A model generated the notes under the pieces. The model was given only the letters and a program-made list of their open reading frames with translations, had not been told where the DNA came from and made no database searches. 28,024 nucleotides of DNA from Bacteroidota bacterium (GTDB taxonomy: Bacteria; Bacteroidota; Bacteroidia; Chitinophagales; Chitinophagaceae): positions 1 to 28,024 of the forward strand of contig JAFAGR010000072.1 of NCBI GenBank assembly GCA_023422565.1, written 5' to 3'. A program made the translations under genes and the position numbers. Shown piece by piece: positions 1-7,583 of this stretch; within the stretch, counting starts at the first letter, position 1, and each line of letters begins with the position of its first letter.

Positions 1-36
1 TGGGGTGTTTTCTTACGATTCTATCAGCGACATTCC

Positions 37-91
37 TAATTCGGAATTTTTAATTCGTAATTGCCCTGAACCTTGCTCCCTGAACCCTGCC
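37..91. repeat. Degenerate 14-bp tandem repeats (two families)
   Basis: Two adjacent pairs of 14-bp units lie just upstream of the first gene: TAATTCGGAATTTT/TAATTCGTAATTGC at 37-64 and CCCTGAACCTTGCT/CCCTGAACCCTGCC at 64-91. The open frame that runs through them is a by-product of their composition and does not look like protein, which is one reason for placing the first start codon at 137. The same 7/14-bp period recurs in other gaps of this window. Confidence 0.6.
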
Positions 92-136
92 GCCATGTCG
101 TTTCTATTCCCTAATTTAGAACCTTCCAAAACTACT

Positions 137-2554
137 ATGCGAGTATTCCTTTTTATTTTATACACTGCACTTACCATTGCGCTTTGCGTTATTCTCAATT
201 CAAAGCTCTTACTGCCGGCACCATTAGGTAAATTGCTTTCGCCCCAACACGGCATTTGGCAGAATGCCGAATCAAGTTCGGAGAATTTTTCCGCAAATAT
301 TTCAGCGGCAGGCTTACAGGGTAAAGTGGAAATTTACCTGGACGACCGCCTCGTTCCGCATGTATTTGCCGAGCATGAAAACGATGCGTATTTCGCGCAG
401 GGATATCTTCATGCGAAATTCCGCCTTTGGCAGATGGAACTGCAGGCACTTGCTGCTGCAGGACGTGCCACCGAAGTGGTTGGAGAAGTAGCACTTAACC
501 ATGACCGTGAGTTCCGCCGCCTGGGAATGGTGTACGCGGCCGAAAAGGCGCTTGCGGAAATTGAGGGAAATGAAACCACTAAATCAGAATGTGATGCTTA
601 CACGGCCGGAGTGAACGCTTATATTTCTTCACTCACGGAAAGTGAACTGCCAATAGAGTATAAACTGATCGGGTATTATCCCGAAAAATGGACCAACCTG
701 AAAACGGCGCTCTTTTTAAAATATATGTCGTACGACCTTGCCGCACGCGAGCAGGATTTTGAACTGACAAATACCCGAAGTTTTTTCGGCGCTGAAAAAT
801 TCAGGCTATTGTTCCCGGAGAAGCAGGATTCGCTGGACCCAATTATTCCCGGAAAAATTGTGGACACGCCGCGGATCAAGTTAATTCAGCGGGTGAACTA
901 CGATACCATCACATTTGAAAGGATGGTTGTTGATTCTTCGGATAAGCCTGACCGTGATAAGGGCAGCAACAACTGGGCGATCTCCGGAAGCCGCTCTGCA
1001 TCAGGCGCACCGATGCTGGCGAACGATCCTCATCTTGGTTTGAACCTTCCATCACTTTGGTTTGAAATGCATTTAAATGCCCCTGGACTGAACGTTTACG
1101 GCGTTACTTTTCCCGGTGCGCCTTCCGTACCAATCGGTTTTAACGACAGCCTCGCCTGGGGCGTGACCAATGGAGGAAGGGATGTCAGGGATTATTACGA
1201 GATCACTTTTAAAGATGAAAGCCGCAAGGAATATTTATTCAACAATGAATGGCTGCCAACGGAATTCAGAATAGAAAAATTTAAGATAAAGGAAGGCGGC
1301 GATGTGTTGGATACGGTTGCTTATACGGTGCATGGCCCGGTGATGTATGACGACCGGTTCGGCGGCCGTGGTATGAAAGACCGTGCTTATGCGGTAAGGT
1401 GGACGGCACACGATGCGAGTAATGAACTGCTGGCTTTTAATCAACTGAACAAAGCAGCCAACTACAACGATTATCGGCATGCTGTAAAGGAAATGAACAC
1501 GCCGGGTCAAAATTTTGTATTGGCCACCAAGTCGGGCGATATCGCCATGCGCACGCAGGGAAAATGGCCGGCGAAATGGAAAGGGCAGGGGGATTTTTTA
1601 ATGCCCGGTTCAGACAGCACCTATTTATGGCAGGGATTTATTCCGGATGAGGAAACGCCCTCGCAATTCAACCCCGTGCGTGGATTCGTTAGCAGTGCCA
1701 ACCAACATCCTGCAGATTCATCCTATCCATATTATCTTGGAACAGATTATCCATCGCCCCGCGGCTTTATAATTAACAGGTTGCTGGCCTCCGATTCTTC
1801 CATTACCGTAGAGGAAATGATGGCGCTTCAAACAAATAATTATAATGTATTTGCCGAGATGGCATTGCCGGTTATATTTCGTAACATTTCACAAAAGCCG
1901 GGCCCGGAGATGGATGCATACCTGGAGATGTTGAGAAACTGGAACAAAAGAAATGATGCAGGAGAGAAGGGCGCGACTGTTTTTGAAATTCTTTGGGAAG
2001 AACTTTACAGGGCCGTTTATGATGATGATTATCGCGATGCGCCAAAAATTTCTGCGATGCCTTATCAAACCATCTTACTTGAATTTTTGTTGAAAGATTC
2101 GTCTTATGTTTTTATAGATGATATAAGTACTCCCGGGATTGAACAACTTCCCCAGATCATCGATCGTGCAATGGATTCTTCCTTTGTTCGAATTCGCGCG
2201 GCAGAGAATTCCGGAAACCTCGAATGGGGGAAATATAAAGACACGAAGATCATGCATCTCACAAAGCTTGAACCTTTTTCAAGGATGCATATTTTAAATG
2301 GCGGCGGGAGATTTATGATAAACGCTACCAAGAAAGACAATGGCCCGAGTTGGAGAATGATCGTAAACCTAACCGCTGAAACCGAGGCATGGGGCGTGTA
2401 TCCCGGCGGACAAAGCGGAAACCCCGGCAGCCGGTTCTACGATAACTTTATCGACCAATGGGCGGAAGGAAAGTACTACCCGCTATGGATGATGAAAAAA
2501 ACAGAATCCGGCGCGAAAAACATCATTGGGAAAATAACCCTGACTCCCGCCTGA
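137..2554 (+). CDS. Penicillin acylase family protein (Ntn hydrolase)
   Basis: An 805-aa member of the penicillin G acylase/acyl-homoserine-lactone acylase family, which hydrolyses amide bonds of acylated substrates. The substrate cannot be read from sequence. Residues 2-22 form a hydrophobic signal or anchor, so it should act in the periplasm or at the envelope. The autocatalytic junction is visible as G-S-N-N-W with the nucleophile Ser at residue 277, followed by the conserved ANDPHLG and WGVTN...D..D stretches of the beta chain. The C-terminus carries the family-typical GQSGNPGSRFYDNFIDQW. The frame is open back to position 5, but the first 44 codons are low-complexity repeat and a leading hydrophobic segment only appears from the ATG at 137; the ATG at 95 is an alternative. 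Length is normal for the family and no frameshift is seen. It is followed 54 bp later by a small membrane protein on the same strand. Confidence 0.9.
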   Translation: MRVFLFILYTALTIALCVILNSKLLLPAPLGKLLSPQHGIWQNAESSSENFSANISAAGLQGKVEIYLDDRLVPHVFAEHENDAYFAQGYLHAKFRLWQMELQALAAAGRATEVVGEVALNHDREFRRLGMVYAAEKALAEIEGNETTKSECDAYTAGVNAYISSLTESELPIEYKLIGYYPEKWTNLKTALFLKYMSYDLAAREQDFELTNTRSFFGAEKFRLLFPEKQDSLDPIIPGKIVDTPRIKLIQRVNYDTITFERMVVDSSDKPDRDKGSNNWAISGSRSASGAPMLANDPHLGLNLPSLWFEMHLNAPGLNVYGVTFPGAPSVPIGFNDSLAWGVTNGGRDVRDYYEITFKDESRKEYLFNNEWLPTEFRIEKFKIKEGGDVLDTVAYTVHGPVMYDDRFGGRGMKDRAYAVRWTAHDASNELLAFNQLNKAANYNDYRHAVKEMNTPGQNFVLATKSGDIAMRTQGKWPAKWKGQGDFLMPGSDSTYLWQGFIPDEETPSQFNPVRGFVSSANQHPADSSYPYYLGTDYPSPRGFIINRLLASDSSITVEEMMALQTNNYNVFAEMALPVIFRNISQKPGPEMDAYLEMLRNWNKRNDAGEKGATVFEILWEELYRAVYDDDYRDAPKISAMPYQTILLEFLLKDSSYVFIDDISTPGIEQLPQIIDRAMDSSFVRIRAAENSGNLEWGKYKDTKIMHLTKLEPFSRMHILNGGGRFMINATKKDNGPSWRMIVNLTAETEAWGVYPGGQSGNPGSRFYDNFIDQWAEGKYYPLWMMKKTESGAKNIIGKITLTPA

Positions 2555-2563
2555 TCATTTAAC

Positions 2564-2605
2564 TTTCAAAATTCAAAACCTAACACCCAACATTCAACAT
2601 TTGTA
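2564..2605. repeat. Heptad tandem repeat between genes
   Basis: The gap between the acylase and the small membrane protein is almost entirely six consecutive 7-bp units: TTTCAAA, ATTCAAA, ACCTAAC, ACCCAAC, ATTCAAC, ATTTGTA. Each is related to its neighbours by one to three changes. No promoter consensus or terminator hairpin stands out in it. Confidence 0.55.
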
Positions 2606-2608
2606 AAT

Positions 2609-2968
2609 ATGCGTTTCGTTCTTGCCGTTATATTAACCGCTGCCCTTGCTTATGCGGCCTGCCTTTTTCTTCCATGGTGGAGCATTGCAATCACTTCCTT
2701 TATCGTAGCCTTGTTTATCGGGCAGGCTCCGTTCAGTTCCTTTCTCGCTGCCTTCACGGGCGTTTTCCTGTTGTGGGGTGTCCTCGCTTTTATAATAAGC
2801 GCCAATAACGGCAACCTGTTGGCAGGGAAAGTGTCAATGCTAATAATTAATCAATCCGGCACTTTTCTGCTGATCTTGCTCACCGCATTTATCGGTGGAA
2901 TTGTAGCCTCTTTCGCCGGGCTTTCCGGTGCCTATTTACGCAGACTTTTTCTGCGAACAAATTCCTGA
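2609..2968 (+). CDS. Small integral membrane protein, unknown function
   Basis: A 119-aa very hydrophobic protein with about four predicted transmembrane helices (roughly residues 3-23, 26-43, 46-65 and 80-104) and a short basic C-terminal tail (YLRRLFLRTNS). I recognise no catalytic motif or named family. The only clue to its role is position: its TGA stop at 2966-2968 is separated by a single base from the ATG at 2970 of the DUF5686 gene, so the two are almost certainly co-transcribed and probably translationally coupled. It lies 54 bp after the acylase gene and may belong to the same transcript. Confidence 0.8.
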   Translation: MRFVLAVILTAALAYAACLFLPWWSIAITSFIVALFIGQAPFSSFLAAFTGVFLLWGVLAFIISANNGNLLAGKVSMLIINQSGTFLLILLTAFIGGIVASFAGLSGAYLRRLFLRTNS

Positions 2969-2969
2969 T

Positions 2970-5528
2970 ATGAGATTAATATTTTCGATCCTGATCCTGT
3001 TAATTTCAGGAAACATTTCTGCACAAAGGATAACGGGCGTGGTGTACAACAACAAGGGAGAGCGTTTGCCAAATGCCTCAGTGTTAATTAAAGGGACCAC
3101 TGCCGGTGCGAGTGCCAATAATAATGGCGAGTTTATCTTAAATGTAAGAGGAGGGAACTACACGCTCGTTTGCCAATACATCGGCTACGCCGCAGTGGAG
3201 AAATCTATTTCCGTTACCGAAAATATAAGCGTTGATTTTGTACTGCAGCCGGTGGAACTTTCCATGGAGGAAGTGGTGATTAAGAACGGTGAAGACCCCG
3301 CATACGAGATCATCCGCCAGGCCATTAAGAAACGGAACTTTTACAATACGCAGGTTGATGCCTTTTCAATGGATTGTTACAGCAAGGATGTGATACGAAC
3401 CAGGAAAACACCTAAAAAGATCCTGGGCAACTCGCTTGACCCTGAAGAATTGAAAAGAAGTGGGATAGATTCAACGGGCAAGGGAATTATATACCTGTCT
3501 GAAACCATGTCTAAAGTATTTCGCGACCCGCCGAATAAAGTAAAAGTGGAAGTACAATCAAGCCGGGTGAGCGGCAGCAACCGGTTTGGCGTAGGTTTTC
3601 CGACTGTGATCTCTCTTTACACAAACAACGTAAAGGTTTTTTCAGAAAGGTTTAATCCGCGTGGATTCATTTCTCCGATCGCCGATGGAGCCATTGGCTT
3701 TTATAAATTCAAATATCTCGGCACCTTCTATGAAAACGGCAAAGCGATCAACAGTATCCGTGTAACGCCGAGAAGATCGTATGAGCCTTTGTTTACGGGC
3801 ACTATTAACATTTCAGACGACGATTGGCGGATACACAGCTTCGATCTATTTGTAACGAAATCAGCCCAGTTGGAATTGCTTGACACACTGAGCATTTCGC
3901 AGCTACACGTTCCCGTTAGTGATGAAGTTTGGCAGCCAAAAAGCCAGGTAGCGGGTTTTGCCGTTACCTTTTTAGGTTTCAAGTTTCACGGCAGTTTTGT
4001 AAATGTCTTCTCCTCTTATAACATTGCTCCTCAGTTTGACAAAAAGACTTTTGGCAATGTGATATTAAAGTATGATACGACGGTGTCGGATAAAAGCAGG
4101 AATTGGTGGGACACCGCCCGCCCTGTACCCTTGCAGGCCGACGAGTTACTTGATTATAAATTTAAAGACAGCCTCTTTGATGTATATAACGATTCGGCGA
4201 AGCATCGTGAAAATCGCGACTCGCTAAGAAAGTGGCATGGAAATATTCGTCCTTTAAGGGCTATACTTCCACCCGGCATTCATCGCAACCATTATGGAAA
4301 GGACAAGTCGGGAGACTTCCGCTGGGGGCTTGAGCCATTGCTGCTCAACAGCGAATACAATACGGTAGAAGGCCTTGCGATTTCATTGATCCCTTATTAC
4401 ATTAAAAACTATAAGCGTAATGAATTGCTGATTGAGCCTGTGGTGCGCTATGGTTTTTATAATGACCATCTCAACCCATCGTTAAACATTGAGCTTAACA
4501 GGAAGCAACGAGGCATTGATGAACCCTATCAAGACAGGAGTTGGTTGATCTCGGGCGGTAAAAGGGTTAGCCAGTTTAATCGCGATAACCCTATCTCGCC
4601 TTTGGTGAATACCGTCAGCACTTTATTTTATGGCCAGAATTATATGAAGATCTATGAGAATTATTTTGGTTCGCTTTTCTTCCGAAAGAAATTCGAATCA
4701 GGCGTTGAATTTAAAGTTGGAGGGGTTTATGAGGACCGTCTGCCTCTGGAAAATAATACCTTTTACACCGTAAATAAAAAAGACACTCAGCATCTCACAC
4801 CAAACTATCCGTTTGAAAAGTTAGTTTCAAATTTCCTGAGGCACCAGGCTACGGTGTTTGAAGGCGAAGTTAGTTTTCAGCCCGGGCAGCGATATGTTCA
4901 GTTTCCAAAATCAAAGAGGCCGATTGGTTCGAAATATCCCACGTTCACTTTAAAATATTCGAAAGGCATAAACGGCTTGCTCGGAAGCGATGTGGATTTT
5001 GATAAATGGAATTTTGAGGTTCACGATACGCGCAACCTGAAGCTGTTGGGCACAATGGTTTACCGTATTGGCGTGGGAGGATTTTTAAACGATAAAACGG
5101 TTCCCATTCAGGATTATATTCACTTCAGCGGTAATCTAACTTCTTTGTTGCACAAGTATGTGGAGAGTTTTCAGCTTGCATCCTACTATGCGAATTCAAA
5201 TACAGCATCGTTTTTTATCCGGTCGCATCTGGAACATCATTTCAATGGATTGATCACAAATAAAATTCCTCTGTTTAACAGGCTAAAGTGGCACCTGGTG
5301 GGCGGCGGCAATGCTTTCTACGTGAATGAGAAAAGTAACTATGTGGAACTGTTTGTGGGCCTGGAAAACATATTCAAGGTGTTGCGTATAGATTTTATTG
5401 CGGCTTATGAAAACGGACGCGGAACGCTGACCGGTATTAAATTCGGCGGCGGTGGTATTTTTGGAGACCGCGTACGCAGCCAAACATCAGGAAGAACCAG
5501 GACCAGCACATTAAGCGCTGCATTTTAA
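2970..5528 (+). CDS. DUF5686 and carboxypeptidase-regulatory-like domain protein
   Basis: An 852-aa predicted outer-membrane protein of the Bacteroidota DUF5686 group. Residues 1-19 are a signal peptide ending in ISAQ. Residues about 20-105 form a carboxypeptidase-regulatory-like beta-sandwich (RITGVVYNNKGERLPNASV, then a GEFIL...GNYTL pattern), the domain that often precedes TonB receptors. A linker with YEIIRQAIKKRNFYN leads into a long beta-rich region with alternating aromatic residues and many short turns, consistent with a membrane beta barrel, ending in a Gly-rich stretch (KFGGGGIFGDR). No TonB plug is visible. The biochemical role of the family is not established. The open frame extends upstream to 2928, but the ATG at 2970 starts a clean signal peptide directly after the previous stop. 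It follows the small membrane protein with a 1-bp gap. Confidence 0.85.
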   Translation: MRLIFSILILLISGNISAQRITGVVYNNKGERLPNASVLIKGTTAGASANNNGEFILNVRGGNYTLVCQYIGYAAVEKSISVTENISVDFVLQPVELSMEEVVIKNGEDPAYEIIRQAIKKRNFYNTQVDAFSMDCYSKDVIRTRKTPKKILGNSLDPEELKRSGIDSTGKGIIYLSETMSKVFRDPPNKVKVEVQSSRVSGSNRFGVGFPTVISLYTNNVKVFSERFNPRGFISPIADGAIGFYKFKYLGTFYENGKAINSIRVTPRRSYEPLFTGTINISDDDWRIHSFDLFVTKSAQLELLDTLSISQLHVPVSDEVWQPKSQVAGFAVTFLGFKFHGSFVNVFSSYNIAPQFDKKTFGNVILKYDTTVSDKSRNWWDTARPVPLQADELLDYKFKDSLFDVYNDSAKHRENRDSLRKWHGNIRPLRAILPPGIHRNHYGKDKSGDFRWGLEPLLLNSEYNTVEGLAISLIPYYIKNYKRNELLIEPVVRYGFYNDHLNPSLNIELNRKQRGIDEPYQDRSWLISGGKRVSQFNRDNPISPLVNTVSTLFYGQNYMKIYENYFGSLFFRKKFESGVEFKVGGVYEDRLPLENNTFYTVNKKDTQHLTPNYPFEKLVSNFLRHQATVFEGEVSFQPGQRYVQFPKSKRPIGSKYPTFTLKYSKGINGLLGSDVDFDKWNFEVHDTRNLKLLGTMVYRIGVGGFLNDKTVPIQDYIHFSGNLTSLLHKYVESFQLASYYANSNTASFFIRSHLEHHFNGLITNKIPLFNRLKWHLVGGGNAFYVNEKSNYVELFVGLENIFKVLRIDFIAAYENGRGTLTGIKFGGGGIFGDRVRSQTSGRTRTSTLSAAF

Positions 5529-5529
5529 T

Positions 5530-5537
5530 TATCTTTG
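5530..5537 (+). promoter_or_regulatory. Putative Bacteroidota -7 promoter element for trhO
   Basis: TATCTTTG fits the TAnnTTTG -7 consensus of Bacteroidota housekeeping promoters. It sits directly after the TAA stop of the preceding gene and 75 bp ahead of the trhO ATG. No clear -33 TTTG is seen at the expected distance, so this is a moderate call. Confidence 0.45.
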
Positions 5538-5612
5538 CCAAAATTTGGTTTGCCTGCAAGCATCCAACCCGTGAGAACCGGGTCCCGTAAAAGAACGGAA
5601 CAAATTAATATT

Positions 5613-6650
5613 ATGGCAATCTTACACAACCGGGTTTCCCAAAAGGAACTCAAGCAGAAATTGTACGCAGAGGAACAGCCCCGTACCACCATTTCCTTTT
5701 ACAAATATTTTCCGATCGCCGATCCGAAAGCTTTCAGAGATGAGCTTTACAAAGCCTTTCACTCACTTGATGTTTTCGGGCGGGTGTATGTGGCGGCGGA
5801 AGGAGTTAATGCACAGGTGAGTGTTCCGTCAAACAGGTTTGAAGAATTAAAAGCCTATATGGATAGCACGGATCATTTCCGCGGTCTTCGTTTAAACGTT
5901 GCCGTTAGCGACGGTAAATCATTTTGGGTTTTGAAGGTGAAGGTGCGGGAAAGAATTGTGGCCGATGGAATTGATGACCCCAATTTCAGCATGGAGAAGC
6001 TCGGCAAGTATGTGAATGCAGAGGAGTTTAACCGGCTTACCGCAGATCCCGATACAGTTGTGATCGACATGCGGAATCATTACGAGTATGAAGTGGGCCA
6101 TTTTCAGAACGCGATAGAAGTGCCCAGCGATACTTTTCGTGAACAGCTTCCCATGGCGGCGGAGATGATGAAGGATGATGCAGACCGCAATATAATCATG
6201 TATTGCACCGGTGGAATCCGTTGCGAGAAGGCGAGTGCGTATATGCTTCACCGTGGTTTTAAGAATGTATTTCATTTGGAAGGCGGCATTATAAATTATG
6301 CGAACCAGGTGAAGCAGCAGGGGCTTGAGAATAAATTTGTCGGGAAGAACTTCGTGTTTGACGAAAGGCTGGGAGAGAGGATATCAGACGATATAATCGC
6401 CAGCTGCCATCAATGCGGAAAGCCTGCAGATACACATATCAATTGCGCTAATGAGGCCTGTCACCTCCTTTTTATCCAGTGTGAGGAATGCAGGGAGAAA
6501 TTCAATGCCACATGTTCCGAAGCGTGCAAGGAAGTACTTTCTCTGCCGGAAGAGGTTCAGGAGCAGTTAAGAAAAGGGTTGGACAAGGGACGGATGGTAT
6601 TTAATAAATCCCGACAGAGGATGCTGGGATTAAAAGGCGGAAGTAGTTAG
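5613..6650 (+). CDS. trhO: tRNA uridine(34) hydroxylase, rhodanese-related (TrhO/YceA)
   Basis: A 345-aa TrhO/YceA-family protein. Characterised members hydroxylate the wobble uridine (U34) of certain tRNAs to 5-hydroxyuridine in an oxygen-dependent reaction in the cytoplasm. The N-terminal acylphosphatase-like region (about 1-120, with FYKYFPIADP and VYVAAEGVNAQ) is followed by a rhodanese domain (about 145-245). Its active-site loop is C198-TGGIR-C203 (MYCTGGIRCEKA), matching the family signature. A Cys-rich C-terminal segment (about 266-307; CHQC, CANEAC, CEEC, CSEAC) is typical of the longer members and may bind metal. The frame is open upstream to 5535, but homology begins at MAILHNR (ATG 5613), and a -7 promoter element at 5530-5537 fits only the later start. 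The stop codon overlaps an unusual 16S-tail-complementary sequence described separately. Confidence 0.92.
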   Translation: MAILHNRVSQKELKQKLYAEEQPRTTISFYKYFPIADPKAFRDELYKAFHSLDVFGRVYVAAEGVNAQVSVPSNRFEELKAYMDSTDHFRGLRLNVAVSDGKSFWVLKVKVRERIVADGIDDPNFSMEKLGKYVNAEEFNRLTADPDTVVIDMRNHYEYEVGHFQNAIEVPSDTFREQLPMAAEMMKDDADRNIIMYCTGGIRCEKASAYMLHRGFKNVFHLEGGIINYANQVKQQGLENKFVGKNFVFDERLGERISDDIIASCHQCGKPADTHINCANEACHLLFIQCEECREKFNATCSEACKEVLSLPEEVQEQLRKGLDKGRMVFNKSRQRMLGLKGGSS

Positions 6651-6659
6651 AAAGGAGGT
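6648..6659 (+). other. 12-nt match to the 16S rRNA 3'-tail complement
   Basis: TAGAAAGGAGGT is complementary to the usual bacterial 16S 3' end (ACCUCCUUUCUA). It overlaps the trhO TAG stop. There is no ATG, GTG or TTG at a normal distance behind it; only an ATT at 6661 begins a 26-codon frame. It may be a strong Shine-Dalgarno-like site without a gene, or chance. Confidence 0.5.
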
Positions 6660-7058
6660 CATTAAAAGAAGGTTCTCCGTATTCAGAAAAAAAGCCCAAA
6701 AGGAAGGTACGATCCTCCCACCTAAGTCCATTGACCGGTAAACAGTGCATTTGATAAGTTTTTTCCTGCACGGCACAATGAAGCGGGGAAACGTAAATGC
6801 GATTTTTCAACTCAAATAGCGGCTTGAAAAAGATTAATTCGCTATTCTCCGGAAAAAATGAATCGCCTTAAAGCTCTATCATCCGGTTTTTTTTCGAAAA
6901 GAAAACTGCAGGGCCTAATAAACTATGTAGTAATGGGTTAAGAAGGGTGGACCGTATGATAAAAGAATCGAAGGTTTCATATACAACCTAACCCCTAAAA
7001 TTTGTAAGAACCAATTCAGTAATCCCCCTGCCACATAATCATTCATACCCACAAAAAA
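6651..7058. other. Gene-free intergenic region after trhO
   Basis: About 410 bp with no convincing reading frame, tRNA or rRNA. It contains the 16S-tail-like match at its left end, one weak inverted repeat (AATAGCG at 6815-6821 and CGCTATT at 6840-6846, 18-nt spacer), and several A/T tracts. The latter half includes AACCTAACCCCTAAAA near 6987-7002, similar to the leader of the small gene at 13471. I assign no function; an sRNA or decayed gene cannot be excluded. Confidence 0.5.
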
Positions 7059-7089
7059 ATGCGTTGAAAAATATCAACGCATCTTTTTT
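7053..7089. terminator. Bidirectional rho-independent terminator
   Basis: A perfect 9-bp stem, ATGCGTTGA (7059-7067) and TCAACGCAT (7074-7082), encloses a 6-nt loop. Six T residues follow on the + strand (7084-7089), and seven A residues precede it (7053-7059), which read as a T tract on the - strand. It lies 22 nt beyond the stop of the - strand YtxH-like gene and can also end transcription coming from trhO. Confidence 0.85.
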
Positions 7090-7110
7090 ACAGGCTGTAA
7101 GAAAATGTGG

Positions 7111-7407
7111 CTATAATGCTTCGGGTGATTCGTACCCGGAGTTTGCGGGCCTGCTCCTTTCCGCGGTCGCCTTACGTGAAGGTCCTTCGGATGATGAGTT
7201 TCGCCCTTCAGTTGCAGCAAATCTGTCTGCTACTTTATCCATTACGCCTGTCATCTTCTGCCTGAGTCCGCTTACCGAGTCTCTTCCCTTGCGGGAAAGG
7301 TTACCGCGTGTAACAGATCCTTTATCGGGAGCAAGCAATACACCGGCAAGATAACCTGCTACAGCGCCGGCGAGCACTCCGCCTAATAAATTTTTACCGT
7401 TCTCCAT
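7111..7407 (-). CDS. YtxH-like small membrane-associated protein
   Basis: A 98-aa protein with the YtxH-type layout: a Gly/Ala-rich N-terminal transmembrane segment (GGVLAGAVAGYLAGVLLAP, residues 9-27), the characteristic LLAPxxG turn followed by TRGNLSRKG, then an amphipathic hydrophilic region (about 40-65) and a low-complexity Ser/Glu/Arg-rich tail. YtxH-domain proteins are often stress-associated, but a biochemical role is not known. It stands alone on the - strand: a strong terminator follows it, and the gap before it holds a sigma-54-like element (7466-7481, - strand) about 58 nt from the start codon. The tail has little conservation value, and the opposite-strand frame over it is a shadow. 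Confidence 0.8.
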   Translation of the reverse strand: MENGKNLLGGVLAGAVAGYLAGVLLAPDKGSVTRGNLSRKGRDSVSGLRQKMTGVMDKVADRFAATEGRNSSSEGPSRKATAERSRPANSGYESPEAL

Positions 7408-7465
7408 ATCAAGTTATTTTAAGGTTGAACAATTTGTTTTAAAAAATTTCTTGTGCGGTTAAAGA

Positions 7466-7481
7466 TTCAAACAACATGCCA
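7466..7481 (-). promoter_or_regulatory. Sigma-54-like -24/-12 element upstream of YtxH-like gene
   Basis: Read on the - strand, TGGCATG-TTGT-TTGAA resembles the sigma-54 consensus TGGCACG-N4-TTGCA with correct spacing. The -24 GG is intact, while the -12 GC is GA, which weakens the call. It points at the YtxH-like gene. No activator gene is visible in the window. Confidence 0.35.
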
Positions 7482-7583
7482 GTTGGCTCAGGGATATTTT
7501 CAAAATGGTGATCTGCCTGAAAAATGCCAACTATAAAATTCAGGTAATAAAGCCCTTAACACGAACTGAAATAGGATAAAAAT

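Noticed and set aside
5..136. N-terminal extension of the penicillin acylase frame
   Set aside because: The 44 extra codons are mostly translated tandem repeat and would bury the signal peptide; the ATG at 137 is preferred.
6661..6741. 26-codon frame starting with ATT behind the Shine-Dalgarno-like site
   Set aside because: ATT starts are very rare and the peptide has no known relatives that I recognise; kept only as part of a finding.
6601..6810. 69-codon frame on the - strand after trhO
   Set aside because: It overlaps the trhO C-terminus, has no recognisable domain, and its sequence has no features of a real small protein; it is treated as a chance frame.
6815..6846. Inverted repeat AATAGCG / CGCTATT
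   Set aside because: Seven base pairs with an 18-nt spacer and no T tract; too weak to call a terminator or operator.
7064..7354. 96-codon + strand frame over the YtxH-like gene
   Set aside because: It is antisense to a recognisable gene, and its start lies inside a terminator hairpin.
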